This document shows positions 5,890-13,652 of a DNA stretch of 14,186 nt, in pieces; position 1 is the first letter of the stretch, and every line of letters starts with the position of its first letter. The stretch lies in NCBI GenBank assembly GCA_023230125.1, contig JALNXZ010000012.1, positions 1 through 14,186 of the forward strand. The letters are read 5' to 3'. Source of the DNA: Bacteroidales bacterium. GTDB lineage: Bacteria > Bacteroidota > Bacteroidia > Bacteroidales > UBA1402. The notes below the pieces were generated by a model that saw only the letters and a program-made list of their open reading frames with translations, was not told the origin of the DNA and made no database searches. The translations under genes were made by a program, and so were the position numbers.

Positions 5890-6732
5890 ATGAGATCGCA
5901 CTTTTTTTTATATCCACTAAAAATCATTATTTTCATTATCATATTAATCTTCTACAGCATGACCACCGACGCAAAAACAAAAAGCAACATTGTTCTTATT
6001 AAAACTTCTTTTGGAGATATCAAGATTCGTCTGTACGATGAAACACCACAACATCGTGACAATTTTCTTAAACTAGCTGAAGAAGGTTTCTTTAACGACC
6101 TACTTTTTCACCGGGTCATCAAGGACTTTATGATACAAGGAGGCGATCCTGAGTCAAAAGGTGCATCAGCCAACAAGTCTCTGGGATCAGGCGGACCTGG
6201 TTATCAGATTCCGTCTGAAATAATATACCCACAACTCTTTCACAAACGTGGTGCTTTATCAGCTGCCCGCACTGGTGATCAAGTCAATCCTGAAAAGAAG
6301 TCCTCCGGATCACAATTTTACATTGTTTGGGGTTCTGTTTATACTGAGAGTCAATTGGCAAGCATGGAACAGCAGAGAAGGCAACAAGCTATGCAGAATT
6401 ATTTTGGCAATCTTGCCAAACAAAGGAATGATACCATCCAAGAACTTTACAATTCCAAAAACCAAGTAGGTCTTGACTCTTTGCAAAAAGAGTTGATTGC
6501 CATGACAGAAGCTGAGTTTGCAAATAATCCTGAGATGGGTGGTTTTACCGCTGAACAGAAGAATGTATACTCCAATCTGGGCGGAACACCCCATTTGGAT
6601 GGCGAATACACGGTATTCGGAGAAGTGATTGAAGGACTGGATGTCTTAGAAAAGATTCAATCTTGCCAAACCGGATCCAACGACCGACCCAAGACCGATA
6701 TTACAATGAGAATGAATATTGTTGGGGAATAA
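5890..6732 (+). CDS. Exported cyclophilin-type peptidyl-prolyl cis-trans isomerase
   Basis: Catalyses proline isomerisation during folding of exported proteins. 280 residues from the ATG at 5890; a TTG at 5860 is in frame but lies inside the promoter box. The N-terminus (MRSHFFLYPLKIIIF, then IIILIF) is a strongly hydrophobic signal peptide or signal anchor ending near residue 28, so the protein is periplasmic or envelope-bound. Cyclophilin core: FGDIKIRLYDETPQHRDNF (41-59), FHRVIKDFMIQGGDP (73-87) with the catalytic arginine, SSGSQFYI (138-145), and LDGEYTVFGEVIEGLDVL (236-253). Between residues 150 and 233 is an insertion of about 84 residues, rich in Q, N and charged residues and probably helical. 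It replaces a short loop of ordinary cyclophilins; similar insertions occur in Bacteroidota homologues as I recall. Its 3' end faces the acyltransferase gene 9 nt away. Confidence 0.92.
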   Translation: MRSHFFLYPLKIIIFIIILIFYSMTTDAKTKSNIVLIKTSFGDIKIRLYDETPQHRDNFLKLAEEGFFNDLLFHRVIKDFMIQGGDPESKGASANKSLGSGGPGYQIPSEIIYPQLFHKRGALSAARTGDQVNPEKKSSGSQFYIVWGSVYTESQLASMEQQRRQQAMQNYFGNLAKQRNDTIQELYNSKNQVGLDSLQKELIAMTEAEFANNPEMGGFTAEQKNVYSNLGGTPHLDGEYTVFGEVIEGLDVLEKIQSCQTGSNDRPKTDITMRMNIVGE

Positions 6733-6741
6733 GATATTTTA

Positions 6742-7356
6742 TCAATTTCTGACCCACTCTTTCAAAGATGCGTCATAATGTTTCTTTGCAACGGCTGGAT
6801 TCCCTGCCACAATGGTATATGGAGGTACACTTCTAGTCACAACACTACCACCGGCAACAATGGAATGGCGACCAATAGTAACACCGGGCAGAATGATGGA
6901 ATTGGCACCTATCCAGGCCTCATCTTCAATGTTGATGGCTTTTTTCTCAACAGGCTGAGTATTGATCGGCTGATTGATATCCCGATACCCATGATTCAGT
7001 CCGGAGACAACAATATTCTGAGCCAACAAAACATCATTTCCAATGGTCACAGGTCCAATCAATACGCAACCCAATCCTATACGGGTTCTGTCTCCAATCA
7101 ACACATCCCCAACCCCATTATTGACGGTGGAAAAGTCTTCTATCGTGGAATCATCACCCAATGAGAACCGGTTAAATGGCATGACATCTAGACGCATCCT
7201 CCTTCTAATCAAGGAGCGTTTTCCTTTTGAATGGACAAAGGGATTGACGAATATCTTAACCCACCACCTGGGCCTGGCCTGATTTTTTGGCATCAAAGTC
7301 CACAAAATAAAATTTTTCAGCTTGGGCGAATTCTTCAGTTTCTCTCTAAGTCTCAT
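6742..7356 (-). CDS. Hexapeptide-repeat acyltransferase, WcaF/LacA-like
   Basis: Probable O-acyltransferase (usually acetyl-CoA dependent) acting on a sugar of capsule, LPS or another glycan; substrate unknown. 204 residues, cytosolic. A basic N-terminal region (1-55, including SKGKRSLIRRRMRLD) precedes a left-handed beta-helix of hexapeptide repeats, visible as VLIGDRTRIGLGCVLIGPVTIG (85-106) and IGANSIILPGVTIGRHSIVAGGSVV (149-173). Asn121-His122 in LNHGY is the likely catalytic histidine site, followed by the flexible loop DINQPINTQP. The family ending VPPYTIVAGNPA (177-188) is intact. An AGGAAAT sequence lies just before the ATG. The nearest gene on the same strand ends 174 nt upstream and a promoter box intervenes, so it is probably transcribed alone. 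Confidence 0.88.
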   Translation of the reverse strand: MRLREKLKNSPKLKNFILWTLMPKNQARPRWWVKIFVNPFVHSKGKRSLIRRRMRLDVMPFNRFSLGDDSTIEDFSTVNNGVGDVLIGDRTRIGLGCVLIGPVTIGNDVLLAQNIVVSGLNHGYRDINQPINTQPVEKKAINIEDEAWIGANSIILPGVTIGRHSIVAGGSVVTRSVPPYTIVAGNPAVAKKHYDASLKEWVRN

Positions 7357-7383
7357 ATTTCCTATGATTAATGATATTTCTTA

Positions 7384-7391
7384 CAAAAATA
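7384..7391 (-). promoter_or_regulatory. -7 box for the acyltransferase gene
   Basis: Minus strand reads TATTTTTG, matching TAnnTTTG, 27 nt before the ATG at 7356. Confidence 0.5.
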
Positions 7392-7530
7392 AAAAGATAA
7401 CCGAATATGTTGTATCAAATTCCTATAAATAAGGAAATTCTGTGAAAATCGCAAAAAATTGCCGAACCTCAATATGGATTTTCAGAGCGAATCCTCCATT
7501 CATTCGGATATGCATTGTTCGCGCGATGGC

Positions 7531-8880
7531 CTATATTTTCATCCAACCAAGCGGATGCCCCTGATAGCACATCAGCACCCAACCCAAAGGACAGATCTCC
7601 GGTAGCGCCATCGCTTCCCCACGCAGATAAGAAACCGCTTGTTTGAGATCAAGTTCAAATGATTTCACAGCATCTCGACAAAGATATTTAGAAAGAGCCA
7701 GAGAAATGTCAGGCAACAGGTCTTTTCCTTTCATTTCTCCTAAAACAATACCGGCGTGGACAATCCGAAGCCTTTCTTCCAGACATGAAATCATCGCCAG
7801 ATGCTCTTTAAGCAAGGCACGAATCCTACCGCGGCGATCATAAGAAAAATCGTAATTCTCAGGGTTGACCAATAAGTTGCGAATGCTTTCAGAAAACTCA
7901 GACGGAGCGACCGACTTCCCTATTTTATTATTAACAGATTTGTTTTTGATGCCTTTATCATTGACAAAAGCTGCCGTATCCGAACCCGTCTTCTGCAGGA
8001 GTGCCAAAAAGAAGCCTTCTCCTTTTGTTTTATGCGGTAAAAACCGATAAACGGGAAAATGGGCGGCATTAAAATCCGGATTCAAAGACCCTGTGATGTT
8101 CCATTCAGTCTCAACAGGTATCTCCAACAAGCGTGCGCCAAGTTCCTGACAAATCCAATGGATATTGTCCTCATTCTCGGAAGTGTTATAGGTACAAGTG
8201 CTGTATATCAGACATCCGCCGGGACGCAAGGCAGCCCAACAATGGCTCAGGATATCACGCTGTCTATGCGCACATAATCGGACATTGTCGGCTGACCACT
8301 CTGAAATAGCCCCCTGATCCTTACGGAACATGCCTTCTCCAGAACAAGGTACATCCGTCAAAATAATATCAAAGAAACCGGCCAATCCTGAAAAAGCGGA
8401 AGGATCACTTTGAGTGACCACCACTTCGGGACTGCCCCATTTAATTACGTTTTCAGCCAAAATATTGGCTCTGGTCCGAATCAGTTCATTGGCCACCAGA
8501 AGACTGCCTTTTGGCAAGATGGACGCTGCTATAGTCGATTTTCCACCGGGGGCAGCACACAAGTCCAACATCCTCACAGCATTTCCCCTCGATAATCTCA
8601 GAGCCTCCCGGAGTGCTTGCTCTATAAACATGGATGAAGCCTCCTGGACATAATAGCAACCAGCATGTAGCAAAGGATCAAAAATGAAGGCCGGTCGTTC
8701 TTTCAAATAAACTCCTGTTGAAGACCAAAACACCGGGTCGGTTCGAGGGTGTTCCAGCTTTTTGAAAGGATTATACCTGATACTTACAGGTGTAGGTTGT
8801 TCCAACGCCGCAATCAATGCATCCGACTCCTCGCCCAACAATTCTCTGATTTGCTTAACAAAAGCCTCTGGTAAAAGCAT
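7531..8880 (-). CDS. RsmF/NOL1-type rRNA (cytosine-C5)-methyltransferase
   Basis: SAM-dependent RNA m5C methyltransferase; E. coli RsmF (YebU) methylates C1407 of 16S rRNA, the likely role here. 449 residues from the ATG at 8880. The frame continues upstream to 9012, but the promoter box at 8907-8914 lies inside that extension and the family N-terminus aligns with MLLPEAFVKQIRELLG. Domains: N-terminal PUA-like/RsmF entry region with PVSIRYNP (31-38); SAM-binding motif I LDLCAAPGGKST (105-116); motif IV TDVPCSGEGMF with Cys179 (175-185), the cysteine that helps release product; motif VI YSTCTYN with the nucleophile Cys229 (226-232); and GEGFFLALLQK (287-297) closing the catalytic domain. The C-terminal part (330-449), ending in a PLGW..GHPLGWMKI stretch, is the RNA-binding extension of RsmF. 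Catalytic residues are complete. Confidence 0.9.
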   Translation of the reverse strand: MLLPEAFVKQIRELLGEESDALIAALEQPTPVSIRYNPFKKLEHPRTDPVFWSSTGVYLKERPAFIFDPLLHAGCYYVQEASSMFIEQALREALRLSRGNAVRMLDLCAAPGGKSTIAASILPKGSLLVANELIRTRANILAENVIKWGSPEVVVTQSDPSAFSGLAGFFDIILTDVPCSGEGMFRKDQGAISEWSADNVRLCAHRQRDILSHCWAALRPGGCLIYSTCTYNTSENEDNIHWICQELGARLLEIPVETEWNITGSLNPDFNAAHFPVYRFLPHKTKGEGFFLALLQKTGSDTAAFVNDKGIKNKSVNNKIGKSVAPSEFSESIRNLLVNPENYDFSYDRRGRIRALLKEHLAMISCLEERLRIVHAGIVLGEMKGKDLLPDISLALSKYLCRDAVKSFELDLKQAVSYLRGEAMALPEICPLGWVLMCYQGHPLGWMKI

Positions 8881-8906
8881 GATGATTTCTTTTGAATGAA
8901 CGTAGG

Positions 8907-8914
8907 CAAAGATA
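8907..8914 (-). promoter_or_regulatory. -7 box for the RsmF-like gene
   Basis: Minus strand reads TATCTTTG, 26 nt before the ATG at 8880, with AAAAGAAA between them. It decides the start: longer in-frame ATG starts up to 9012 lie upstream of it. Confidence 0.6.
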
Positions 8915-8992
8915 ATTTGAAAATGCGACAAACTCATCTTTTGATTTGCACAACTACGTTTTTTCATACGAAAATAATTGTTTTTTAAGGAC

Positions 8993-9059
8993 GTATGGAA
9001 CTCGCATGTCAAATATTCATTGTCTTTAGTGAATACTTGTATTCATGCTCGTTTCATAT
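8993..9059. repeat. Hairpin repeat, copy 2
   Basis: Second copy of the element at 2154-2219, same orientation. Left block GTATGGAACTCGCAT (8993-9007) matches copy 1 in 14 of 15 bases; AAATATTC (9011-9018) is identical to copy 1; right block CTCGTTTCATAT (9048-9059) matches in 11 of 12. Between the blocks, GCATG (9004-9008) pairs with CATGC (9044-9048) and TATTCA (9014-9019) with TGAATA (9030-9035). The stem sequence differs from copy 1 but still pairs. It overlaps the -33/-7 region of the RsmI-like gene. Confidence 0.6.
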
Positions 9060-9067
9060 TACATTTG
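9036..9067 (+). promoter_or_regulatory. Full -33/-7 promoter of the RsmI-like gene
   Basis: CTTG (9036-9039), a 20-nt spacer, then TACATTTG (9060-9067) fit the Bacteroidota consensus TTTG-N19-21-TAnnTTTG. Transcription would begin near 9072, so the in-frame ATG at 9045 cannot be used and the ATG at 9102 is the start. The -33 element lies inside hairpin repeat copy 2. Confidence 0.65.
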
Positions 9068-9101
9068 CAACATTGAAGACTTTCACATTAAAAAATTCAA
9101 T

Positions 9102-9809
9102 ATGTTCGGTATTCTATATCTTTTCCCGGTAACATTATCAGAGTGTCCTCTTGAGAATGTCCTTCCGGAATACAACCGTCAATTGCTGCTACCTATCCGG
9201 CATTTTATTGTTGAAGATGTCCGCACCGCCAGACGTTTTTTAAGGAAAGCAGACCCACATTTCGATATTGATGGCTGTCAGTTTTACACACTGAACAAAT
9301 ACACCACCCCTGAACAGATTTCCAGTTATCTGAACACCTTGAAAACAGGTCTGGATATGGGTTTGCTTTCAGAAGCAGGTTGTCCGGCCATAGCCGATCC
9401 CGGGGCGGATATTGTTTGCATCGCCCAAGAAAATGGGTATAAAGTTGTACCATTGGTCGGTCCTTCTTCCATCCTTTTATCTTTGATGGCTTCCGGATTT
9501 AACGGACAACGTTTTGCTTTTGAAGGATACCTCCCTGTAGAAAAAGAAAACCGGATCAAGGCCATCAAACGTCTGGAACAGCGTTCCTACACGGAAGACA
9601 TGACTCAGATCTTCATCGAGACACCCTACCGGAACAAAAAGCTATTGGAAGATCTCACAACGAATCTGCGTCCACAAACCCGCATTAGTGTTTCCTTCGA
9701 CTTGACAGGACCTGAAGAAAAAATTCGTACACTGACGGCCAAAGATTGGAAAAAAGATCACACCGAACTCACTAAGAAGCCTTGTATATTTTTGATATAT
9801 AAAGCTTGA
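9102..9809 (+). CDS. RsmI-like tetrapyrrole-methylase family SAM methyltransferase
   Basis: RsmI 2'-O-methylates C1402 of 16S rRNA; this protein is a Bacteroidota-type homologue. 235 residues from the ATG at 9102 (MFGILYLFPV), shorter than E. coli RsmI (about 286). Key segment GLLSEAGCPAIADPG (87-101) matches the RsmI motif (L-V-S-D-A-G-T-P-x-I-S-D-P-G), followed by VVPLVGPSSILLSLMASG (115-132) and FAFEGYLPVEKENR (138-151), where FxGFLP is usual. IFIETPYRNKKLLEDL (170-185) matches the family ESPHR-like motif. The N-terminal PIGN loop of canonical RsmI is replaced by PVTLSECPLENVLPEYN, so substrate position is less certain than family. It is divergent from the RsmF-like gene and faces the Nudix-like gene 22 nt downstream. 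Confidence 0.85.
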   Translation: MFGILYLFPVTLSECPLENVLPEYNRQLLLPIRHFIVEDVRTARRFLRKADPHFDIDGCQFYTLNKYTTPEQISSYLNTLKTGLDMGLLSEAGCPAIADPGADIVCIAQENGYKVVPLVGPSSILLSLMASGFNGQRFAFEGYLPVEKENRIKAIKRLEQRSYTEDMTQIFIETPYRNKKLLEDLTTNLRPQTRISVSFDLTGPEEKIRTLTAKDWKKDHTELTKKPCIFLIYKA

Positions 9810-9817
9810 TATCAAAA
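9790..9817. terminator. Possible bidirectional terminator at the convergent junction
   Basis: TTTTGATAT (9790-9798) and ATATCAAAA (9809-9817) are perfect 9-bp arms around a 10-nt loop, spanning the RsmI-like stop codon. The stem is AT-rich and the flanking T and A runs are inside the arms, so termination strength is doubtful; it is the only candidate between these convergent genes. Confidence 0.3.
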
Positions 9818-9831
9818 GATAATGATGGACT

Positions 9832-10482
9832 TCAATCGATATCAGTGATGGTCCTGATAAAATCAAGTTCTCCTTCCAGAAATAAGCTGAAACAGGATTT
9901 TCCAAAATTTTCCTGTATTTGGGAAATGGCCCAGAATTTGCCTTTGCACTTTTCTAATCCTATCAATTCCTCTTCCTTTTCAACACGAAGGATATACAGG
10001 AACACTTGCCAGCTCCCAAACTTATTTTCATGTTTATATTTCAACAAAAAACGCAGCTGAGAACTATTTGGAAAATATTTCTTTTGAAGTTCGGAAATAG
10101 ATTTTTCAATGGATTTTCCATACTCCATCAAGTATTTGATGGGATGATCATACAATCCATAATCCGAACAAAACCCAAAAGGACGTGACGACAAATAAAT
10201 CGAACTACCTTTAGATATCAATATCCTGATGACGGGATGCTGGTATTTGCCCGGAGTCTCAAAAGATACTGATTTGGCTACACGGCCTATCACATTCCCT
10301 CCGTCATCAACTATCGGAAGCCAATATTCTTTTTGATGACATTGCTTTAGTATATATAAATGGTATAATATCAAAATAACGGCTGCAATTCCAAGAAAGA
10401 GAACCAATAAAACCAAGAGATCAATAAGTGATCCTTTGAATTCTAATAGACAACCTCCGCTATTTTCTATCGAAACATCCAT
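9832..10482 (-). CDS. Membrane-anchored Nudix-like protein lacking the Nudix box
   Basis: 216 residues; function unknown. Residues 18-45 form one long hydrophobic segment (LIDLLVLLVLFLGIAAVILILY), so the protein is probably anchored in the inner membrane with a soluble C-terminal domain. That domain begins LPIVDDGGNVIGRVAKS (55-71) then HPVIRILI (82-89), SSIYLSSRP (93-101), and ends GKFWAISQIQENFGK (181-195). These segments match, in order, the start, second strand and end of the IDI-like Nudix hydrolases common in Bacteroides. The central Nudix box (GGx..GE..REL.EE.G) is absent; its place (108-137) reads DYGLYDHPIKYLMEYGKS..., so hydrolase activity is unlikely. It lies 36 nt after lipA and is probably the third gene of the S9 peptidase-lipA unit. 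The Nudix assignment is from remembered family patterns. Confidence 0.6.
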   Translation of the reverse strand: MDVSIENSGGCLLEFKGSLIDLLVLLVLFLGIAAVILILYHLYILKQCHQKEYWLPIVDDGGNVIGRVAKSVSFETPGKYQHPVIRILISKGSSIYLSSRPFGFCSDYGLYDHPIKYLMEYGKSIEKSISELQKKYFPNSSQLRFLLKYKHENKFGSWQVFLYILRVEKEEELIGLEKCKGKFWAISQIQENFGKSCFSLFLEGELDFIRTITDID

Positions 10483-10518
10483 AAATGAAAAATGAATAAA
10501 TCCAATGTTGGAACAATC

Positions 10519-11394
10519 CTAAACGAGATTTGTTCGAATTTTTTCAAATAATATATGTTTCTCTGCGTGATAAGACGAACGGATCAAAGGACCGCTTTCT
10601 ACCGCCTCAAAACCTTTTTGAAGTGCAATATCCTTATAACGGGCAAAAGTATCAGGATGTATATAAGCTTGAACAGGAAGGTGCTTGCGGGTGGGTTGCA
10701 GATATTGTCCCAAAGTCAGAATGTAACATCCATATTGCAACAAATCATCCATTGCTTCCAACAACTCTTCTTCAGTTTCTCCCAAACCAAGCATCAGTCC
10801 GGACTTGGTACGAATTCCGGCATCTGCCAATTGCTTAAGGACAGACAGGCTTCTGTCATAACGGGCAGCAGAACGGACTTCCGGTGTCAGACGTTTCACG
10901 GTTTCCAGATTATGGGAGACGATTTCCGGTTTTTCATCAATAATTTTCCGAATCAAGGCCGCCCGTCCCTGAAAGTCAGGGATCAACACCTCTATAGTGA
11001 TTACGGGGTTCACCTGATGTAATGTCCGAATGACCTGAACCCAATGATCGGCACCCAAATCAGGCAAATCGTCTCTATCCACAGATGTCAGAACAACATG
11101 TTTCAGGCCCATCTGTCTGACAGACTCCGCAAGCCGTTCAGGTTCCTGCGGATCCGGAGGCAACGGTTTCCCTGTTTCAGTGTTGCAGAAACGACAAGCT
11201 CGAGTACAAATAGTACCAAGCACCATAAAGGTTGCTGTACCCCTACTCCAACATTCCGCCTGATTCGGGCAACGTCCACTTGAGCAGATCGTATTCAAAT
11301 GTTGTCCTTCAATGATTTTTTTGGTATTTACAAAACTTTCATTATCTCCCAAACGCACTTTCAACCATTCAGGTTTCCGAACATATTGTGTCAT
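10519..11394 (-). CDS. lipA: Lipoyl synthase
   Basis: Radical SAM enzyme that inserts two sulfurs into octanoyl groups bound to lipoyl domains (pyruvate and 2-oxoglutarate dehydrogenases, glycine cleavage H protein). 291 residues, cytosolic. The auxiliary cluster is held by Cys37, Cys42 and Cys48 (CSSGRCPNQAEC); the radical SAM cluster by Cys63, Cys67 and Cys70 (CTRACRFC). The C-terminal RSSYHAEK (272-279) supplies the conserved serine ligand Ser273. Other family segments are present: SVDRDDLPDLGADHW, EVLIPDFQG, VSHNLETV, KSGLMLGLGE and TLGQYLQPT. It begins 7 nt after the stop of the S9 peptidase gene, with AGGA just before the ATG, so the two are cotranscribed. Length is about 30 residues short of E. 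coli LipA, which is normal for this phylum. No octanoyltransferase gene lies in the window. Confidence 0.97.
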   Translation of the reverse strand: MTQYVRKPEWLKVRLGDNESFVNTKKIIEGQHLNTICSSGRCPNQAECWSRGTATFMVLGTICTRACRFCNTETGKPLPPDPQEPERLAESVRQMGLKHVVLTSVDRDDLPDLGADHWVQVIRTLHQVNPVITIEVLIPDFQGRAALIRKIIDEKPEIVSHNLETVKRLTPEVRSAARYDRSLSVLKQLADAGIRTKSGLMLGLGETEEELLEAMDDLLQYGCYILTLGQYLQPTRKHLPVQAYIHPDTFARYKDIALQKGFEAVESGPLIRSSYHAEKHILFEKIRTNLV

Positions 11395-11401
11395 TCCTGT
11401 A

Positions 11402-13579
11402 TTATAAATTTCTTAAGACAAAATCCACCAGCCTGTTGTAAAGATGCAATTGGTAAGTTTTGCCAATCATGCTGTGATTGCTCGTCGGATAGAGTTGCAT
11501 ATCAAACTGGACACCAGCCTGAATCAAAGCCTCAGTCATATCCATACTTTGGTTGACACGGACATTGTCATCCGTCATCCCATGAACCAAAAGCAAACGG
11601 CCTTTCAAATTCGCAGCCCGAAGCAAAGGAGAGCCTGCATCATATCCCGACTTGTTTTCCTTGGGAGTTCTCATGTATCTTTCCGTGTAAATTGTATTGT
11701 AATACCTCCAATCACAAACCGGTCCTATTGCAATACCGGCTTTAAATACACTTGATGTATCAGTCATGCACATCAAGCTGATATAACCGCCATAACTCCA
11801 ACCCCAGATACCAATTCGAGAACCGTCCACATAAGATTGTTTCTTTAGATAGTTTGCCGTAGCGACCTGATCCTCTGTTTCAAAAATGCCCAAATTACAC
11901 CATGTCGATTTGCGGAAAGCCTCTCCCCGGCCACCAGTACTGCGGCCATCGACACAAGTCAAGATATAACCTTTTTCAGCCAGATAATATTCCCAGCCAA
12001 AATCAAATTTGTCAAGCGCAGACTGAGAATCCGGACCACTATATTGAATTTGCAGAACCGGATATTTCTTATTTTTGTCAAAATCAGAAGGTTTTAACAT
12101 CCATCCGTTCAACATCTCACCATCAGCTGCCGGAACAGAGATGAATGTCTTGTCTGCATAATTCGACTTGGATAGCAAAGATCTGAGTCTCTTGTTGTTT
12201 TCCAAAGGTCTGACCATCTCACCGAAAGCATTGCAGATACTATATTCTTGCGGTGTATTGATGTCCGACCAAGTCTGTACATAATAGCTATAATCAACAT
12301 TGAAAGAGCCCTCGTTCACACCGGATTTTGCACTGATCTTGAACTTCTTTCCCTTCAGGTCAATTCTGTATATTGAGCGTTGTGTCGGCCCTTCCTCCGT
12401 AGATTGGTAATAATAAACATTATTGATCGTATCGCAACCAAGATATTTTGTCAGATCCCATTTGCCTGAAGTCAATTGCTTTTGTAGCCCACCGTTTGCT
12501 CCATATAGGTAAAGATGACGATATCCATCTTTTTCACTGACGTAGGTGAAGTGTTTGGTCGAGAATTGAATGGCGTCATACATCGGTTCCACATACTTCT
12601 CGCTCTCATCTGTCAAAACCAACTTGCATTGGGTAGATTTTGGATTGGCAAAATACATCTTAAAAACATTCTGCGCCCTGTTGAGCGTCATGACAGCCAA
12701 CTGAGTATTGTTTCTGGTAAAACGTATGCGCGGAATATAATCTTCCTCAGAAACAGGTAAATTCATCATTTTGGCAGAACGTGTCTGGAGATTGAAGGCA
12801 TAGACCGACACAGATGAATTTACATCTCCGGCACTTGGATATTTGTAGGTATAATACCCGGGGTAATACATATTTTGATTTTGTTTGGACCTGATGGCTC
12901 CAAACAATGGAAAAGAATAATCAGGCACTTCCTTTTCGTTAAACTTGACATAAGCCAGGAATTTACTGTCAGGTGACCAGTCAAAAGCACAAGTTTCCTC
13001 AAACTCTTCTTCATAAACCCAGTCGGGAACCCCGTTGATGACGGCATTTTCACATCCATCTGTCGTTACAGGAATTTCTGTTCCATAATCCAATCTCTTG
13101 ATAAACAAATTATTGCCTCTGACAAAAGCGATAGAACGACCATCAGGAGAAAATTTGGCATTCCGCTGGGCACCATTCTCTGAAAGAACTTCCATAAAAT
13201 TTCGCCTGATGTTATATACATAGTATTCTGTAGTATATGAACGACGGTGTATCGGATTTCTCTCGCCCCATACGATCATTTTATTTTCTGTAAAGTCAAA
13301 AACATAACCGATGATTCTTCTAGGGGCAACGCCCTTGAGATTATTGATGTCAAGAATCACAGCCTCCTGTTTTCCGGTCAGATAGCTATATTGAATAATT
13401 TGTTTCCCACTTTCATCAATGCAAGTATAATAACGACCATCCTGCATAGACCTGATTTCCGGTATCGATACAGAACGAAATGTCCCTGAGATGATGGAAT
13501 CCAATGAAATCTCTTGTTTTGCAGCAGATAACAAAAAAAAATTCAGACTCAATATCAATAGCAAAGAAATTCGTTTCAT
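11402..13579 (-). CDS. Exported S9 family prolyl oligopeptidase, dipeptidyl-peptidase IV type
   Basis: Serine peptidase that removes N-terminal Xaa-Pro dipeptides from peptides in the periplasm. 725 residues. A signal peptide covers about residues 1-20 (MKRISLLLILSLNFFLLSAA). The eight-bladed beta-propeller region (about 40-480) contains the DPP-IV signature DWVYEEE (186-192), whose glutamates bind the substrate N-terminus. The C-terminal alpha/beta-hydrolase domain has GWSYGG with nucleophile Ser595 (593-598), HGMTDDN with the catalytic Asp at 670 or 671, and NHSM with His702, so the triad is complete. YSGPDSQ (513-519) contains the oxyanion-hole tyrosine region. It is the first gene of a unit with lipA (gap 7 nt) and the Nudix-like gene. 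Close to full length for bacterial DPP-IV. Confidence 0.94.
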   Translation of the reverse strand: MKRISLLLILSLNFFLLSAAKQEISLDSIISGTFRSVSIPEIRSMQDGRYYTCIDESGKQIIQYSYLTGKQEAVILDINNLKGVAPRRIIGYVFDFTENKMIVWGERNPIHRRSYTTEYYVYNIRRNFMEVLSENGAQRNAKFSPDGRSIAFVRGNNLFIKRLDYGTEIPVTTDGCENAVINGVPDWVYEEEFEETCAFDWSPDSKFLAYVKFNEKEVPDYSFPLFGAIRSKQNQNMYYPGYYTYKYPSAGDVNSSVSVYAFNLQTRSAKMMNLPVSEEDYIPRIRFTRNNTQLAVMTLNRAQNVFKMYFANPKSTQCKLVLTDESEKYVEPMYDAIQFSTKHFTYVSEKDGYRHLYLYGANGGLQKQLTSGKWDLTKYLGCDTINNVYYYQSTEEGPTQRSIYRIDLKGKKFKISAKSGVNEGSFNVDYSYYVQTWSDINTPQEYSICNAFGEMVRPLENNKRLRSLLSKSNYADKTFISVPAADGEMLNGWMLKPSDFDKNKKYPVLQIQYSGPDSQSALDKFDFGWEYYLAEKGYILTCVDGRSTGGRGEAFRKSTWCNLGIFETEDQVATANYLKKQSYVDGSRIGIWGWSYGGYISLMCMTDTSSVFKAGIAIGPVCDWRYYNTIYTERYMRTPKENKSGYDAGSPLLRAANLKGRLLLVHGMTDDNVRVNQSMDMTEALIQAGVQFDMQLYPTSNHSMIGKTYQLHLYNRLVDFVLRNL

Positions 13580-13601
13580 AACATTGTTTTTTTGTGAGAT
13601 A

Positions 13602-13609
13602 CAAAAATA
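13602..13609 (-). promoter_or_regulatory. -7 box for the S9 peptidase-lipA-Nudix-like unit
   Basis: Minus strand reads TATTTTTG, 22 nt before the ATG at 13579. It is back to back with the plus-strand promoter at 13653-13660. Confidence 0.55.
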
Positions 13610-13652
13610 CGAATTAGAATCCGGAAGCCCGATTATTCAACCACTTTTTCTG

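Noticed and set aside
7357..7530. Short stems (CGAAT/ATTCG near 7475-7495, GCAA/TTGC near 7450-7465) as a terminator for the RsmF-like gene
   Set aside because: The stems are only 4-5 bp and no T run follows on the minus strand.
8881..9012. 44-codon N-terminal extension of the RsmF-like gene
   Set aside because: A promoter box lies inside it at 8907-8914 and the family N-terminus aligns with the ATG at 8880.
9045..9101. 19-codon N-terminal extension of the RsmI-like gene
   Set aside because: It contains the -7 box TACATTTG, so the ATG at 9045 precedes the transcription start.
10555..11022. 155-codon open frame opposite lipA
   Set aside because: It is antisense to an unambiguous lipoyl synthase gene and has no protein-like motifs.
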